Positions 21,419 through 28,456 of a DNA stretch of 28,456 nt are shown piece by piece. How positions within the stretch are numbered: the first letter of the stretch is position 1; each line of letters begins with the position of its first letter. The notes under the pieces were generated by a model. That model made no database searches. It saw only the letters and a list, made by a program, of their open reading frames with translations, and was not told the DNA's origin. This stretch comes from a virus: positions 1-28,456 of IMG/VR virus record IMGVR_UViG_3300028388_002247. The stretch is one strand, 5' to 3'. Position numbers and translations under genes: made by a program.

Positions 21419-21852
21419 CAGAACCTCATCTCGTATTGCAGGCCATAAGAGTGCCCGCGTTCGGTTACGTTCAGATGCGGCACCACCATGCCACGCTTGC
21501 CTTGTCGGAATTCCTGCCTAGCTTGCAGTTTCTCTTCATCAGACTGACTAGCATCGATAATTGCCATCAGCACACCAACCGCCACAGCCGCGCCGATCAG
21601 CTTCTCTTTGTCGTCGTCATCGTCAGACTTGGCAACGGAAGTCTCTCCACCTGTATCGGTGCCGGTATCCGTTCCGGTATCGTTGCCAGCGTCTTGGTTG
21701 CCCTCGCCATCGTTGCAATTGTCGCCCTGGCAAACAGGATCATCGACGTTACACCACGCACAACCGAATGAATCTTTCGCAGAGGCTATAGAAGAAAACC
21801 CCAGCATAATTGCCACTGCCAACATCACCAAAAAACTCTGCCAAATTTTCAT
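21418..21852 (-). CDS. exported acidic protein with TDTG repeats
   Basis: A 144-aa protein. Residues 1-25 are a clear Sec signal peptide (MKIWQSFLVMLAVAIMLGF, cleavage after ASA). The mature part starts with a Cys-rich stretch (CAWCNVDDPVC, GDNC), then a low-complexity TDTGTDTGTDTGG segment and five Asp in a row, then a second hydrophobic stretch (LIGAAVAVGVLMAIID), and ends GLQYEMRF, which resembles an outer-membrane-type terminal strand but is too short to be a barrel. ATGA overlap with the upstream gene. An exported protein in a head module is unusual; an envelope or superinfection-exclusion role is possible but unproven. Confidence 0.65.
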   Translation of the reverse strand: MKIWQSFLVMLAVAIMLGFSSIASAKDSFGCAWCNVDDPVCQGDNCNDGEGNQDAGNDTGTDTGTDTGGETSVAKSDDDDDKEKLIGAAVAVGVLMAIIDASQSDEEKLQARQEFRQGKRGMVVPHLNVTERGHSYGLQYEMRF

Positions 21853-22223
21853 TGCTTATCACCTCTGGTTAACCACTCAATACGTTGCTTCAAAGACTCA
21901 ATCTTTGCCTGATTGCGTGTACAGTTTGCCTCTAAAATCCTCATCCTGCCGTAGCCATCTACGGCAGATCTGCGATGATCGTTGTCAAGGATTTGATCGT
22001 GCTCAAGCTTTTCAATACGTCTAGCCAGTTCCTTGCCCATCGTGCCTGTGAACGGATCGCTGCGGGCATCTGGATTGGTCTTGATATATCCAACCCCTCC
22101 ACCAGCACCAAGAACAGCAGCAACAAACAGCATAGCGATGCGATTCTCTAGGGCAGTGTTAAGGCGACCCAAGAGGCCACCCATACCATCACCACCGCCA
22201 GCAGTATCACGTCTATCAACCAT
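21849..22223 (-). CDS. membrane protein with periplasmic coiled coil
   Basis: A 124-aa protein. A short Gly-rich N-terminus (residues 1-27, GGGDGMGGLLGRLN) is followed by one membrane helix (about 29-46, AMLFVAAVLGAGGGVGYI). A charged region with coiled-coil character then runs to the end (MGKELARRIEKLEHDQIL; QAKIESLKQRIEWLTR). The layout resembles holin-associated or spanin-like inner-membrane proteins but has no signature. It is coupled to the exported protein by ATGA. A 33-aa hydrophobic ORF overlaps its first third in another frame. Confidence 0.6.
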   Translation of the reverse strand: MVDRRDTAGGGDGMGGLLGRLNTALENRIAMLFVAAVLGAGGGVGYIKTNPDARSDPFTGTMGKELARRIEKLEHDQILDNDHRRSAVDGYGRMRILEANCTRNQAKIESLKQRIEWLTRGDKQ

Positions 22224-22249
22224 TCTCTTGCCTGTTGCTTTTTGTTCAT
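22148..22249 (-). CDS. nested 33-aa hydrophobic ORF
   Basis: Begins 1 nt after the stop of the 22251 gene (TAG-G-ATG) and encodes a basic N-terminus (MNKKQQARE) followed by one membrane helix (WLIDVILLAVVMVWVASWVA) and LTLP. It overlaps the 124-aa gene in another frame. There is no independent Shine-Dalgarno, so it would depend on translational coupling. It could be a real small membrane peptide or a chance ORF. Confidence 0.35.
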   Translation of the reverse strand: MNKKQQAREWLIDVILLAVVMVWVASWVALTLP

Positions 22250-22250
22250 C

Positions 22251-22616
22251 CTATGACGGGTCGCGGACCGTTATATCAATTGCGCCAAGGGTAAAGGTGT
22301 TTCCGCTGGTTACTGCTTGAGAAGCAGACAAAGCGCCAGAAGCAACCACCGTATCGGTGCCATTGGTCAAGGCCCAATGCGTTGCCGTGCCGGTGCCGGT
22401 CACAGACCCAGCCGTGATAGCAGGCACTACCACTTTCCGCCCGTCTGTATCGCCGTTTTCGGTCGCGCCAGTGTTTACCGTGTCATTGCCGAGTGTGTTG
22501 CTTGTCACTGTTGCATAGGTGCCACCGGGATCGGTTGAAACAATATCAATACGCGTTCCGTTAGTGTCGGCCCAATCAAGACCCTGATCAAAAACCTCAT
22601 CATTGATAAAAGCCAT
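22251..22616 (-). CDS. conserved phage structural protein, unnamed
   Basis: A 121-aa Thr/Gly-rich beta protein. DEVFDQGLDWADTNGTRIDIVS, GRKVVVPAITAGSVTGTGTA and the end GNTFTLGAIDITVRDPS match a widespread family of small phage proteins found among head genes, which I recall without an assigned function. It may be a decoration protein. The stop of the previous gene directly precedes its ATG (TAAATG). Confidence 0.7.
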   Translation of the reverse strand: MAFINDEVFDQGLDWADTNGTRIDIVSTDPGGTYATVTSNTLGNDTVNTGATENGDTDGRKVVVPAITAGSVTGTGTATHWALTNGTDTVVASGALSASQAVTSGNTFTLGAIDITVRDPS

Positions 22617-22829
22617 TTATTCAGCCTCTTTCTGTGCGGAAACTTTTTTGGTTACTTTCTTTCGGCCTGGCGAGGCTTTTTCGATAGCAACCGCTTTGCC
22701 GCGATTGATCCAATGTTGTGCCGAAGCTTCGGGCATTTCTACCGACTGACCTTCGGCATAACTTTCTTCCTCTTTGGTGCCAACGCGGTAATCATTAACA
22801 ACCGCATCAGCAATAAAATTAATCTTCAA
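22617..22829 (-). CDS. small basic head-region protein
   Basis: A 70-aa protein starting with TTG; AGGGG lies 7 nt upstream. The N-terminal half (FIADAVVNDYRVGTKEEESYAEG, then VEMPEASAQHWINRGKAV) has the look of the small Lys-tailed proteins often downstream of phage capsid genes; the C-terminus is very Lys-rich (GRKKVTKKVSAQKE). Function not known. Confidence 0.65.
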   Translation of the reverse strand: MKINFIADAVVNDYRVGTKEEESYAEGQSVEMPEASAQHWINRGKAVAIEKASPGRKKVTKKVSAQKEAE

Positions 22830-22851
22830 GGTTCAGCCCCTGTAATCAAAT

Positions 22852-22871
22852 GGGGCGACTCGCGCCGCCCC
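22852..22871 (-). other. RNA hairpin before small head gene
   Basis: GGGGCG/CGCCCC stem with an 8-nt loop in the 49-nt gap, with no T-run on the minus strand. More likely an mRNA-processing or stability hairpin than a terminator. Confidence 0.4.
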
Positions 22872-22878
22872 TGTTAAG

Positions 22879-23331
22879 TTAGGCAACGATTTCGTCAACC
22901 GATGCCAAGTCGCTATCGCTGGCAGGCGCATAACGCGGATTCAGGCCAAGAATAACGCCGCCGCCGTCGCTCGATGCAGTGGCCACGGTGATGGTTAGCG
23001 CGACATGGGTAAAGCCGTTATCCAAATCCAGTTCTTCCGCACGGCAATTGATAATCGCCTGTTTGTCGGAATCGGTGCCGGCTTCCGTCAGCTGGGTAAT
23101 CGCCTTGCCGGTAATGTCTTTGGAATCGGTGCCGCTGGCGTCAGTGGCTTGAACAAGCTTTGCATCCATCGTTGCTGAACTGCCAAGGGTTCCAGCCATC
23201 ACAATCGCCATGATTGATTCAAAATCCGCCATGCTCACATAGTCGCTAGTGTGCGCGGCTGCGGTCAAAACGTCAGGGTCCACGGTTGCCAAAACTGCAA
23301 CCTTTTCGCTCGGAAGTGCGTTCATAGTCAT
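22879..23331 (-). CDS. head decoration/minor capsid-like protein
   Basis: A 150-aa protein, first gene after the capsid. ADFESIMAIVMAGTLGSSATMDAK followed by QATDASGTDSKDITGKAITQLTEAGTDSDKQ is a pattern I recall from a family of small structural proteins next to HK97-type capsid genes. The start is placed at 23331 (MTMNALPSEK), with GGAG 10 nt upstream; the longer TTG start at 23346 would use the Shine-Dalgarno itself as codons. Probably decoration or head completion. Confidence 0.75.
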   Translation of the reverse strand: MTMNALPSEKVAVLATVDPDVLTAAAHTSDYVSMADFESIMAIVMAGTLGSSATMDAKLVQATDASGTDSKDITGKAITQLTEAGTDSDKQAIINCRAEELDLDNGFTHVALTITVATASSDGGGVILGLNPRYAPASDSDLASVDEIVA

Positions 23332-23348
23332 TTGATTTTGCTCCAATA

Positions 23349-23366
23349 GCCCGGCTAACGCCGGGC
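23349..23366 (-). other. perfect hairpin between capsid and next gene
   Basis: GCCCGGC and GCCGGGC, a 7-bp G-C stem with loop GTTA on the minus strand, followed by TATTGGAGC (Shine-Dalgarno of the next gene), not a T-run. It may reduce read-through or protect the 3' end of capsid mRNA. Confidence 0.5.
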
Positions 23367-23383
23367 GTTTATCAGGTTACAGG

Positions 23384-24745
23384 TTAGGCGCGCTCGTCAA
23401 GGGTCACAAAGCAACCCAAGGTGTTCGAACCGTCACGCGGGGAAATCGCAGAATTCCACCAAGGTTGGCCGCCAACGCGGAAGATGAAGCGATAAGCGCT
23501 CATGTCGTAATCGAACCACAAGTGCATGGAAACGTCCTGGCGAATGCCGCCGGTTTTCAGGACCGACAGATATTTGGACATATCAGCAAAGATGATGTCT
23601 CCCTTATCGCCAAGGGTTTCACAGGCTTGCGTCGGGATTACCGGACGACCGAACAAAGTGCCATACGGTGACTGGCTGATACCGCCTGGCGGCATGTAAA
23701 CATGCGAGCCGCCAACGTTTTCGGAACCGGCAACGTTTTTGATCTTCAGGTTGGCTTGCATCAACTGCGGTTCAATGTCCTGATTAATCAGCCACACCGC
23801 ATTAGAGCGGCAAGGCCCGTACATGCGGCTGTACATTTTCAACAGGTTTTCAGCGACCACGGTGTCAGCAACTTGCGAGGTTTCCTTCGCAACCGACACA
23901 GTGCAATCAGCGCCCAGAATGCCTTGCGGACGGCCGACGCCGTTACCCTGCAGCAAGGCAAGGTTCACAGCAAAGTCGAATTTCTCAGGCACCTTACGAG
24001 ACAGATAACCGTCAAGGGTCGGGGCATCGTCCAACAGTTCTTCGGTAACAGGAACAAGTGCGGTCAGCTTGTTGAGGCGAATCTGCTCGCTGTTCAGGCT
24101 CAGTTTGCTTTGGGTGATCTGGTTGCCTTCGCCTTCCCAATACGCCTGCACCCCTCCTGTGGTCTGCCAAGGCGTAGTCTCGTCGGTCGGAATGGTTACG
24201 CTGTTGCTGCCAGTGGTCAGCACGTCAGTACGCGACAAGAGCGAATCTTCGCCCATTACCTTTTCCATGATCGCTTGACGGAAGTCAGGCGGCACGGCAA
24301 AGCCACCATCAGCGCCAACGCCTTCGGTAGAATAGGTTGAAGGTGCGTTCGCAATCAGACGCGGGTCAACGTTGCCGCGCACACCTTGGCGAACAGAAGA
24401 GGCAAACTCGCCAAAGTTGCGGAAACCCCACTGACCGCGCGGGCCATCGTTGATTTCAACGCGAGTGCTTTGACGGCGTGCGGCAGGCTCTTCGATGCCT
24501 TCCGGCTGAGTGCGTCGGCCAAAGCTTTCATTCAGCTTGTTTTGCTGTGCAGCCAGTTTGTTGCGGCGGTCGATCTTTGCGGTCACAGATTCAAACTCTG
24601 CAGAAATCGCATCAATTTGCGCTTCTTCTTCTTCGCTCAGGTCGCGGTTGTCCGCGTCGGCTTGCGCCTGGATAGATTGCGCCTTTTCGTTCAGATCAAG
24701 CAACCGCTCTTGCAGCGCTTCAATTGCGTCGGTTGGTTCGTTCAT
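23384..24745 (-). CDS. major capsid protein, HK97 fold
   Basis: A 453-aa protein. The N-terminal 100 residues are a scaffold-like delta domain: coiled coil (EALQERLLDLNEKAQSIQAQ, then LSEEEEAQIDAISAEFESV) and a polar linker, probably removed by the protease encoded upstream. The HK97-fold part begins near FGEFASSVRQ, with ADGGFAVPPDFR, SRTDVLTTGSNSVTIPTDET, LTALVPVTEELLDDAP and RPVIPTQACETLGDKGDIIFADMSKYL. The start at 24745 (MNEPTDAIE) has GAGG 9 nt upstream; an ATG at 24760 lacks support. Confidence 0.9.
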   Translation of the reverse strand: MNEPTDAIEALQERLLDLNEKAQSIQAQADADNRDLSEEEEAQIDAISAEFESVTAKIDRRNKLAAQQNKLNESFGRRTQPEGIEEPAARRQSTRVEINDGPRGQWGFRNFGEFASSVRQGVRGNVDPRLIANAPSTYSTEGVGADGGFAVPPDFRQAIMEKVMGEDSLLSRTDVLTTGSNSVTIPTDETTPWQTTGGVQAYWEGEGNQITQSKLSLNSEQIRLNKLTALVPVTEELLDDAPTLDGYLSRKVPEKFDFAVNLALLQGNGVGRPQGILGADCTVSVAKETSQVADTVVAENLLKMYSRMYGPCRSNAVWLINQDIEPQLMQANLKIKNVAGSENVGGSHVYMPPGGISQSPYGTLFGRPVIPTQACETLGDKGDIIFADMSKYLSVLKTGGIRQDVSMHLWFDYDMSAYRFIFRVGGQPWWNSAISPRDGSNTLGCFVTLDERA

Positions 24746-24760
24746 TACTGAATTCCTCAT

Positions 24761-25474
24761 TTAACATGATTTTGCGCGTTCTGCGCGTTTACGGACGGCT
24801 TGCGGTACAAGCCGAGTGCAGGCGCCACGCATTCGCTCAATTCGCGCGTCGCGGTTAGCCTTTTTGCTCGGCGCGGCTGCGATTGCTTCCGGCGCCTTGC
24901 GATAGTGATACCGAGAGACATCAACAGCCGCAGCCATTTTTGCCTCTTCGGTTATAGTGTCTGCAAAGCCAAGTGATTTGGCCTGTTCAGCATCCATCCA
25001 TGTTTCATTTGCCATCATTTCGGCAATCAATGCCTTTTCCTGCCCGGTGCGTTTGGCATAGGTGTCGATCAGCGTTTGTTTCACCGTATCCAAAACGTTT
25101 GCTTCTGCGCGCATGTCTTCGGCTGTTCCCATCGACATGCCCCAAGGATCATGGATCATCATCAGCGCATTATCGGCCATGTGTATTTGGTCGCCGGCCA
25201 TTGCGATGATTGAGGCAATTGAAGCGGCAAGACCGTCAACATAAGTCGTCACGTTGGCACTATTGCTCTTGAGTACATTGTAGATTGTCACGCCGTCGAA
25301 AACCGAACCACCTGGCGAGTTGATGCGCACATCAAGCTGGTTCAGGTTGCCCAACGCCTTCAAATCTTCCATAAAAGATTTTGCGGAAACACCACCGAAC
25401 CAGCCTTCGCCGATGTCTTCGTATAGGTGAATCTCGGCGCTTTTATTCGCCTTGTTCAGTATCTGGTAAGCCAT
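24761..25474 (-). CDS. ClpP-like prohead protease
   Basis: A 237-aa protein of the phage ClpP/S14 protease type. RINSPGGSVFDGVTIYN is the oxyanion region, GLAAS85IASIIAMAG carries the catalytic serine, MMIH108DPW the histidine, and the acidic third residue is probably E157 (NETWMDAEQAKSLGFAD). It should trim the capsid delta domain during maturation. The C-terminus is unusually basic (RRxRIERMRG, VRKRAERAKS). Its ATG overlaps the portal gene by 32 nt. Confidence 0.9.
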   Translation of the reverse strand: MAYQILNKANKSAEIHLYEDIGEGWFGGVSAKSFMEDLKALGNLNQLDVRINSPGGSVFDGVTIYNVLKSNSANVTTYVDGLAASIASIIAMAGDQIHMADNALMMIHDPWGMSMGTAEDMRAEANVLDTVKQTLIDTYAKRTGQEKALIAEMMANETWMDAEQAKSLGFADTITEEAKMAAAVDVSRYHYRKAPEAIAAAPSKKANRDARIERMRGACTRLVPQAVRKRAERAKSC

Positions 25475-26579
25475 CGTTTTCTATCTCTGTTTCAGTTTCG
25501 GTTTCCGGCTCTTCCGGCATTTCAGGCTCTTCGCCGATTTTCTCAAGGGTCGTTTGATTCAGTTGAACAAGCCGCTTGTCGCCTTCCGGCCCGATTGGGT
25601 CGATGTCTTCAAGCTCGCGAATGTCGTTCACGCTGAAAACACCAAGGTTTGCCATTGTCTGATAGTACGCCGCACGCGCCTGTGAATCACCGCGTAACAA
25701 TCCATTCACCACAATTTTAGAATATGGCCGGCTACCTCGCCCACGCCCCAGCAATTTGCGGTCTACTTCCTGCTCAAGCCGGACAATCCAAGGCATAAGG
25801 GAATCGCCAACGAATTCGCGCGACTGGCTTTCAATGTTGGAAAAGGTAGCACGTTCCAAATCGGCAAGCTTATGCGGCGGAACCCTGAACCAGCGCGCAA
25901 CCTCGGTAATCTGAAATTTTCGCGTTTCCAAGAATTGCGCGTCTTCCGGCGGTATACCGATAGACATCAAATCCATGCCTTCTTCAAGAATCCATGTTTT
26001 GCCGGCGTTGCGTGTCCCTGATTTTTCCTTAACTTCAGCCTGCAGCCGCTGGTGCGCTTCGTCAGAAAGTCGCATCGGATGCTTAAGTGCTGCGTTTGGC
26101 ATAGCGCCATTGGCAAAAAGGTGCACGCGATAAAACTTTTCGCCGGTATCAGGGTCGCGTTTTGGTTCAACGAGGTCGGGACCAATCGGCCAAAGTTCCT
26201 TAACTCTGCCGGCGTTATCCCTGACGATTTCGGCATAACCATTGCCCCAAGTCAGTGCATGCGCAACGAGAATCGAGCGAAACGCCATTGGCGTCATTTC
26301 AGGGTTAGGCGAACGATTTAAAACCGATTCAACCGGCGACGTTGGCAAGCGCTCGCGTGTGCCGTCAGGGTTGCGCATCAACACATGCCAAGGCAGCGTG
26401 GCAATGGTTTCGGAAATCAAACGAGTTGCGGCGAAAACCGCCGAATAGGTCAACGCGCGATCATGGTCAACGTGCATGCCTGCGCCGATCAAAGGCACTT
26501 GCACCGTGCGCGCGTCACCTTGAGGCAACCCGCTGCGCGGTTTGTTAAAAATTCCAAGCAGGCTTTTAAATGGGTTCAT
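25443..26579 (-). CDS. portal protein, HK97 type, with apparent internal deletion
   Basis: A 378-aa protein. Typical portal segments are LTYSAVFAATRLISETIATLPW, WGNGYAEIVRDNAGRV, WPIGPDLVEP, LSDEAHQRL, WILEEGMDLMSIGIPPEDAQ, FLETRKFQITEVARWFRVPP and SNIESQSREFV. Between KFYRV (residue 152) and FANGAMP (155-161) the family normally has about 45-50 more residues (a stretch ending in a helix that runs into RFFxNGAxP). Here the two parts are fused in frame. Either the gene has a real in-frame deletion or the assembly lost about 140 bp. The C-terminus is Glu/Thr-rich (EEPETETETEIEN). Confidence 0.9.
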   Translation of the reverse strand: MNPFKSLLGIFNKPRSGLPQGDARTVQVPLIGAGMHVDHDRALTYSAVFAATRLISETIATLPWHVLMRNPDGTRERLPTSPVESVLNRSPNPEMTPMAFRSILVAHALTWGNGYAEIVRDNAGRVKELWPIGPDLVEPKRDPDTGEKFYRVHLFANGAMPNAALKHPMRLSDEAHQRLQAEVKEKSGTRNAGKTWILEEGMDLMSIGIPPEDAQFLETRKFQITEVARWFRVPPHKLADLERATFSNIESQSREFVGDSLMPWIVRLEQEVDRKLLGRGRGSRPYSKIVVNGLLRGDSQARAAYYQTMANLGVFSVNDIRELEDIDPIGPEGDKRLVQLNQTTLEKIGEEPEMPEEPETETETEIENDGLPDTEQGE

Positions 26580-28090
26580 ATTGTGAGAATCCCGCGAGTT
26601 TCGTATACGCTTTCGGTTTCAAGTTCGCCGCTGATACCTAGCGACATTGCCAGAGCAACCATGCCGTCGATACGACCAGTAGCTTTGTGTTTGTCGAGTT
26701 TTCTATTGCCTGCAGGGTCTTTTGTGACCACGGCATTAGCGGCGCACATTGTTAAAACCGGATGCCCACCATGTTTAATCCGCTCGTTTAGCAGTTCTGC
26801 CTCAACCGTGTCAAGTGCCGGCGACATGTCTTTAAAGCCTTGACCAAACGGAATTAAGGGTAATTTTAACCCAATATATTCGAATTCGCGTTTCAACACG
26901 TCCATTCTCCACCGGTCGTAGGCGATTGCCTCAACGTCAACATCGGCCAGGATTTCGGCTATTTCCTGCGCAATCCAGCGATAATCGACTGTTGCGCCCG
27001 GTGTTGTTCGCAGCCAACCTTCAGAAACCCACACGTCATAGGGTACGCGGTCGCGTTTTGCCCGTTCGTGCAATCCTTGTTCCGGTGTCCAGAAAAAAGG
27101 CCAAACGCGCGTCTCTTCCTGTTCACGGCATGCCACCACAAACGCGGTCAAGTCAGTTCGCGCCGACAAATCAAGCCCGCAGGTCACAGTGCCGTTAAGC
27201 GGTCCAGGCTCCTCGGAATTCGCCGCCCAAATCGAGCGAGAGACAAACGGCGAAACGGTGTCGATTCGCTGATTCAGTATCAGATTGCGATAAGACGCCT
27301 CGCGCGATGGCATTCTGCTTGCTTCAAATGCCTGGCGTTTTACTTCGTCGATGTTCATAAAGTTATCAAGATGCGGGTTCGCTTTCCTGATCGTCTTTAT
27401 TGAGAACGGGTCGCCGTCTTCCGGCGCCGTATACAAAACGCATTTAACGCGAGGGTCAGATCCTGTCAGCGCGTCATCAATCAGCACAGACAGCAAATCG
27501 GCATCGGTTGGCGCCTGAGTGCTGATAATGATTGAAAGAGGTTCGTCTTGCGCTGCGCTGGCAGTCTCTAGCGCTTCGTATAATTCAGATCGCGGCCCTC
27601 TCACCTGGCCTAATTCGTCGTGAACAACAAAAACAGGGGAATAACCGTAAGCGGTGGCAGCATCAGCAGACAATGCACGATAGACAGAACCCAAATCCGG
27701 GCATATCAGCTTTTTCGCAGATTCCTTTACCTCGACAACTTCTGACAAGGCCGGCGACATGCGCACAATCTTTGCCGCAAGTGCAAAAAGTATCGCCGCC
27801 TGATCGCGTGATTTGGCGGCACTATATAGCTGCGAATTAGGTCTGGCTTCGGGTCCAGCGATATGCAACAGCAATAAAAAGGCACTAAACGCCGTCTTAG
27901 CGTTTTTGCGCCCCATTGAAAGGATAAAGGTACGCGTTGGCGTGTCGTAAATATCCCGCAGCCATTTTTTTTGTTTTGGCGTCAGGTTGACCGGCTCGCC
28001 AACGTGTTTGCCTTCAGGAATGAAACAGTGCGTTTCAATCCATAAGGCATTGCGCTGCCCGCGCGTCAGTCTTCGTTGTCGAACTGCCAC
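26576..28090 (-). CDS. terminase large subunit
   Basis: A 504-aa HK97-type TerL. ATPase: Walker A-like G60-R-K-N-A-K-T66, Walker B FVVHD158E159, coupling motif STQAPTD (190-196). Nuclease: D307 in GLDLSARTD, D392 in AYDRWR and D475 in GRIDGMVALAM, the RNase H-like metal ligands. It drives DNA into the prohead and cuts concatemers with help from TerS and HNH. Start is GTG at 28090, overlapping TerS by 25 nt; the stop overlaps the portal start (ATGA). Confidence 0.95.
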   Translation of the reverse strand: MAVRQRRLTRGQRNALWIETHCFIPEGKHVGEPVNLTPKQKKWLRDIYDTPTRTFILSMGRKNAKTAFSAFLLLLHIAGPEARPNSQLYSAAKSRDQAAILFALAAKIVRMSPALSEVVEVKESAKKLICPDLGSVYRALSADAATAYGYSPVFVVHDELGQVRGPRSELYEALETASAAQDEPLSIIISTQAPTDADLLSVLIDDALTGSDPRVKCVLYTAPEDGDPFSIKTIRKANPHLDNFMNIDEVKRQAFEASRMPSREASYRNLILNQRIDTVSPFVSRSIWAANSEEPGPLNGTVTCGLDLSARTDLTAFVVACREQEETRVWPFFWTPEQGLHERAKRDRVPYDVWVSEGWLRTTPGATVDYRWIAQEIAEILADVDVEAIAYDRWRMDVLKREFEYIGLKLPLIPFGQGFKDMSPALDTVEAELLNERIKHGGHPVLTMCAANAVVTKDPAGNRKLDKHKATGRIDGMVALAMSLGISGELETESVYETRGILTI

Positions 28091-28456
28091 GGTTTCCGCT
28101 TTGATGTGTTGCGCTCGCGAGTGCCGGCGCTTTCAGGGTGAACGCGTGTTGACGGGGTAATCCGAAGTTTTACCGCAAGCGATGTCATGCCGCGCGCGTT
28201 TCTGTCCTGTGCCTTGGTCAGTTTGTCATACCGGCTCAACCCGTCTTCGTCTTCAAGCCAAACTGGATCGAAATTGTTTATCTGCGTCGCCAGCTGCTGC
28301 GCAATCGTTACGGCGCGGCAGTATTCGACCAAAACCGGGTAGCTTTCAGGCTGGATAAAATCGCCAGCGCTCGAACCCATCACCCGAGCCCATACTTCCG
28401 CTTGATCAGGCGTTAATGCTTGTGGTGGCTCGGGAAGTTTTTGCAGTTCAGAAACC
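28066..28456 (-). CDS. terminase small subunit, P27-like, partial (5' end outside)
   Basis: The frame is open to the window edge, and codons upstream of the first internal GTG/ATG (28383/28380) clearly code: LQKLPEPPQALTPDQAEVW, then the family-like QPESYPVLVEYCRAV, LEDEDGLSRYDKLTKAQDRN and ITPSTRVHPE. Restricting it to the first internal start would remove the conserved N-terminal part. TerS binds the packaging start site and recruits TerL, whose gene follows with a 25-nt overlap. Only the first few to about 20 residues are missing. Confidence 0.85.
   Translation of the reverse strand, partial: VSELQKLPEPPQALTPDQAEVWARVMGSSAGDFIQPESYPVLVEYCRAVTIAQQLATQINNFDPVWLEDEDGLSRYDKLTKAQDRNARGMTSLAVKLRITPSTRVHPESAGTRERNTSKRKPWQFDNED

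Noticed and set aside
22852-22871. Intrinsic terminator within the head operon
   Set aside because: Stable hairpin but no T-run on the transcribed strand; genes downstream clearly belong to the same operon.
23702-24340. 212-aa plus-strand ORF opposite the capsid gene
   Set aside because: Antisense shadow of the clearly conserved capsid frame.

Overview
The window is almost entirely the genome of a tailed, siphovirus-like bacteriophage or prophage. The genes form three blocks, are tightly packed and often overlap by 1-4 nt (ATGA, TGATG, TAATG). Base composition is roughly balanced by eye. The tail-tip genes resemble those of gene transfer agents and lambda-like phages (DUF2460, DUF2163, NlpC/P60, J-like tip). 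A proteobacterial, probably gammaproteobacterial, host is likely; integron-type cassettes in the window fit this, but no gene identifies the host. No rRNA, tRNA or CRISPR was seen.

Block 1 (1-2434, minus strand) is replication: a Cro/YdaS-like regulator, a lambda O-like initiator with four iteron-like repeats and an adjacent AT-rich tract inside its gene (probable origin), a P-like helicase loader overlapping O by about 220 nt, two small overlapping ORFs, a VRR-NUC nuclease, and an HNH endonuclease of the kind that works with terminase. A terminator-like hairpin directly abuts the HNH start codon. Block 2 (2599-8395, plus strand) starts from a divergent control region with two similar operators. 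It carries conserved early phage genes, a YqaJ/lambda-type exonuclease with its usual partner, a CsrA-like protein, and then about 1.5 kb that looks like an integron gene-cassette array (small ORFs separated by attC-like sites, flanked by a 34-nt direct repeat, no integrase). A strong terminator closes the block. Block 3 (8394-28456, minus strand) is the packaging and structural module. In transcription order it holds TerS (cut by the window edge), TerL, portal, ClpP-like protease, HK97-fold capsid, a group of small and repeat-rich head/accessory genes, connector, tail completion protein, tail tube, tail assembly chaperone with a canonical -1 slippery site (GGGAAAC), HK97 gp10-like protein, tape measure, DUF2460, DUF2163, NlpC/P60 and a giant tip protein ending in a LamG-like lectin domain.

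The two window ends probably lie next to each other in the genome. HNH ends at position 27 and is followed by a Shine-Dalgarno sequence and a TTG start running off position 1, while TerS enters at 28456 without its first codons. If so, this is a nearly complete genome of about 28.5 kb that lacks a recognisable integrase, CI repressor and lysis cassette and has a portal apparently missing about 45-50 central residues. It could be a defective or unusual phage, or an assembly with gaps.

Strongest points for follow-up: the integron-like cassette array inside a phage early operon; the -1 frameshift site in the tail chaperone; the O-gene iterons; the CsrA homologue; and the portal deletion.
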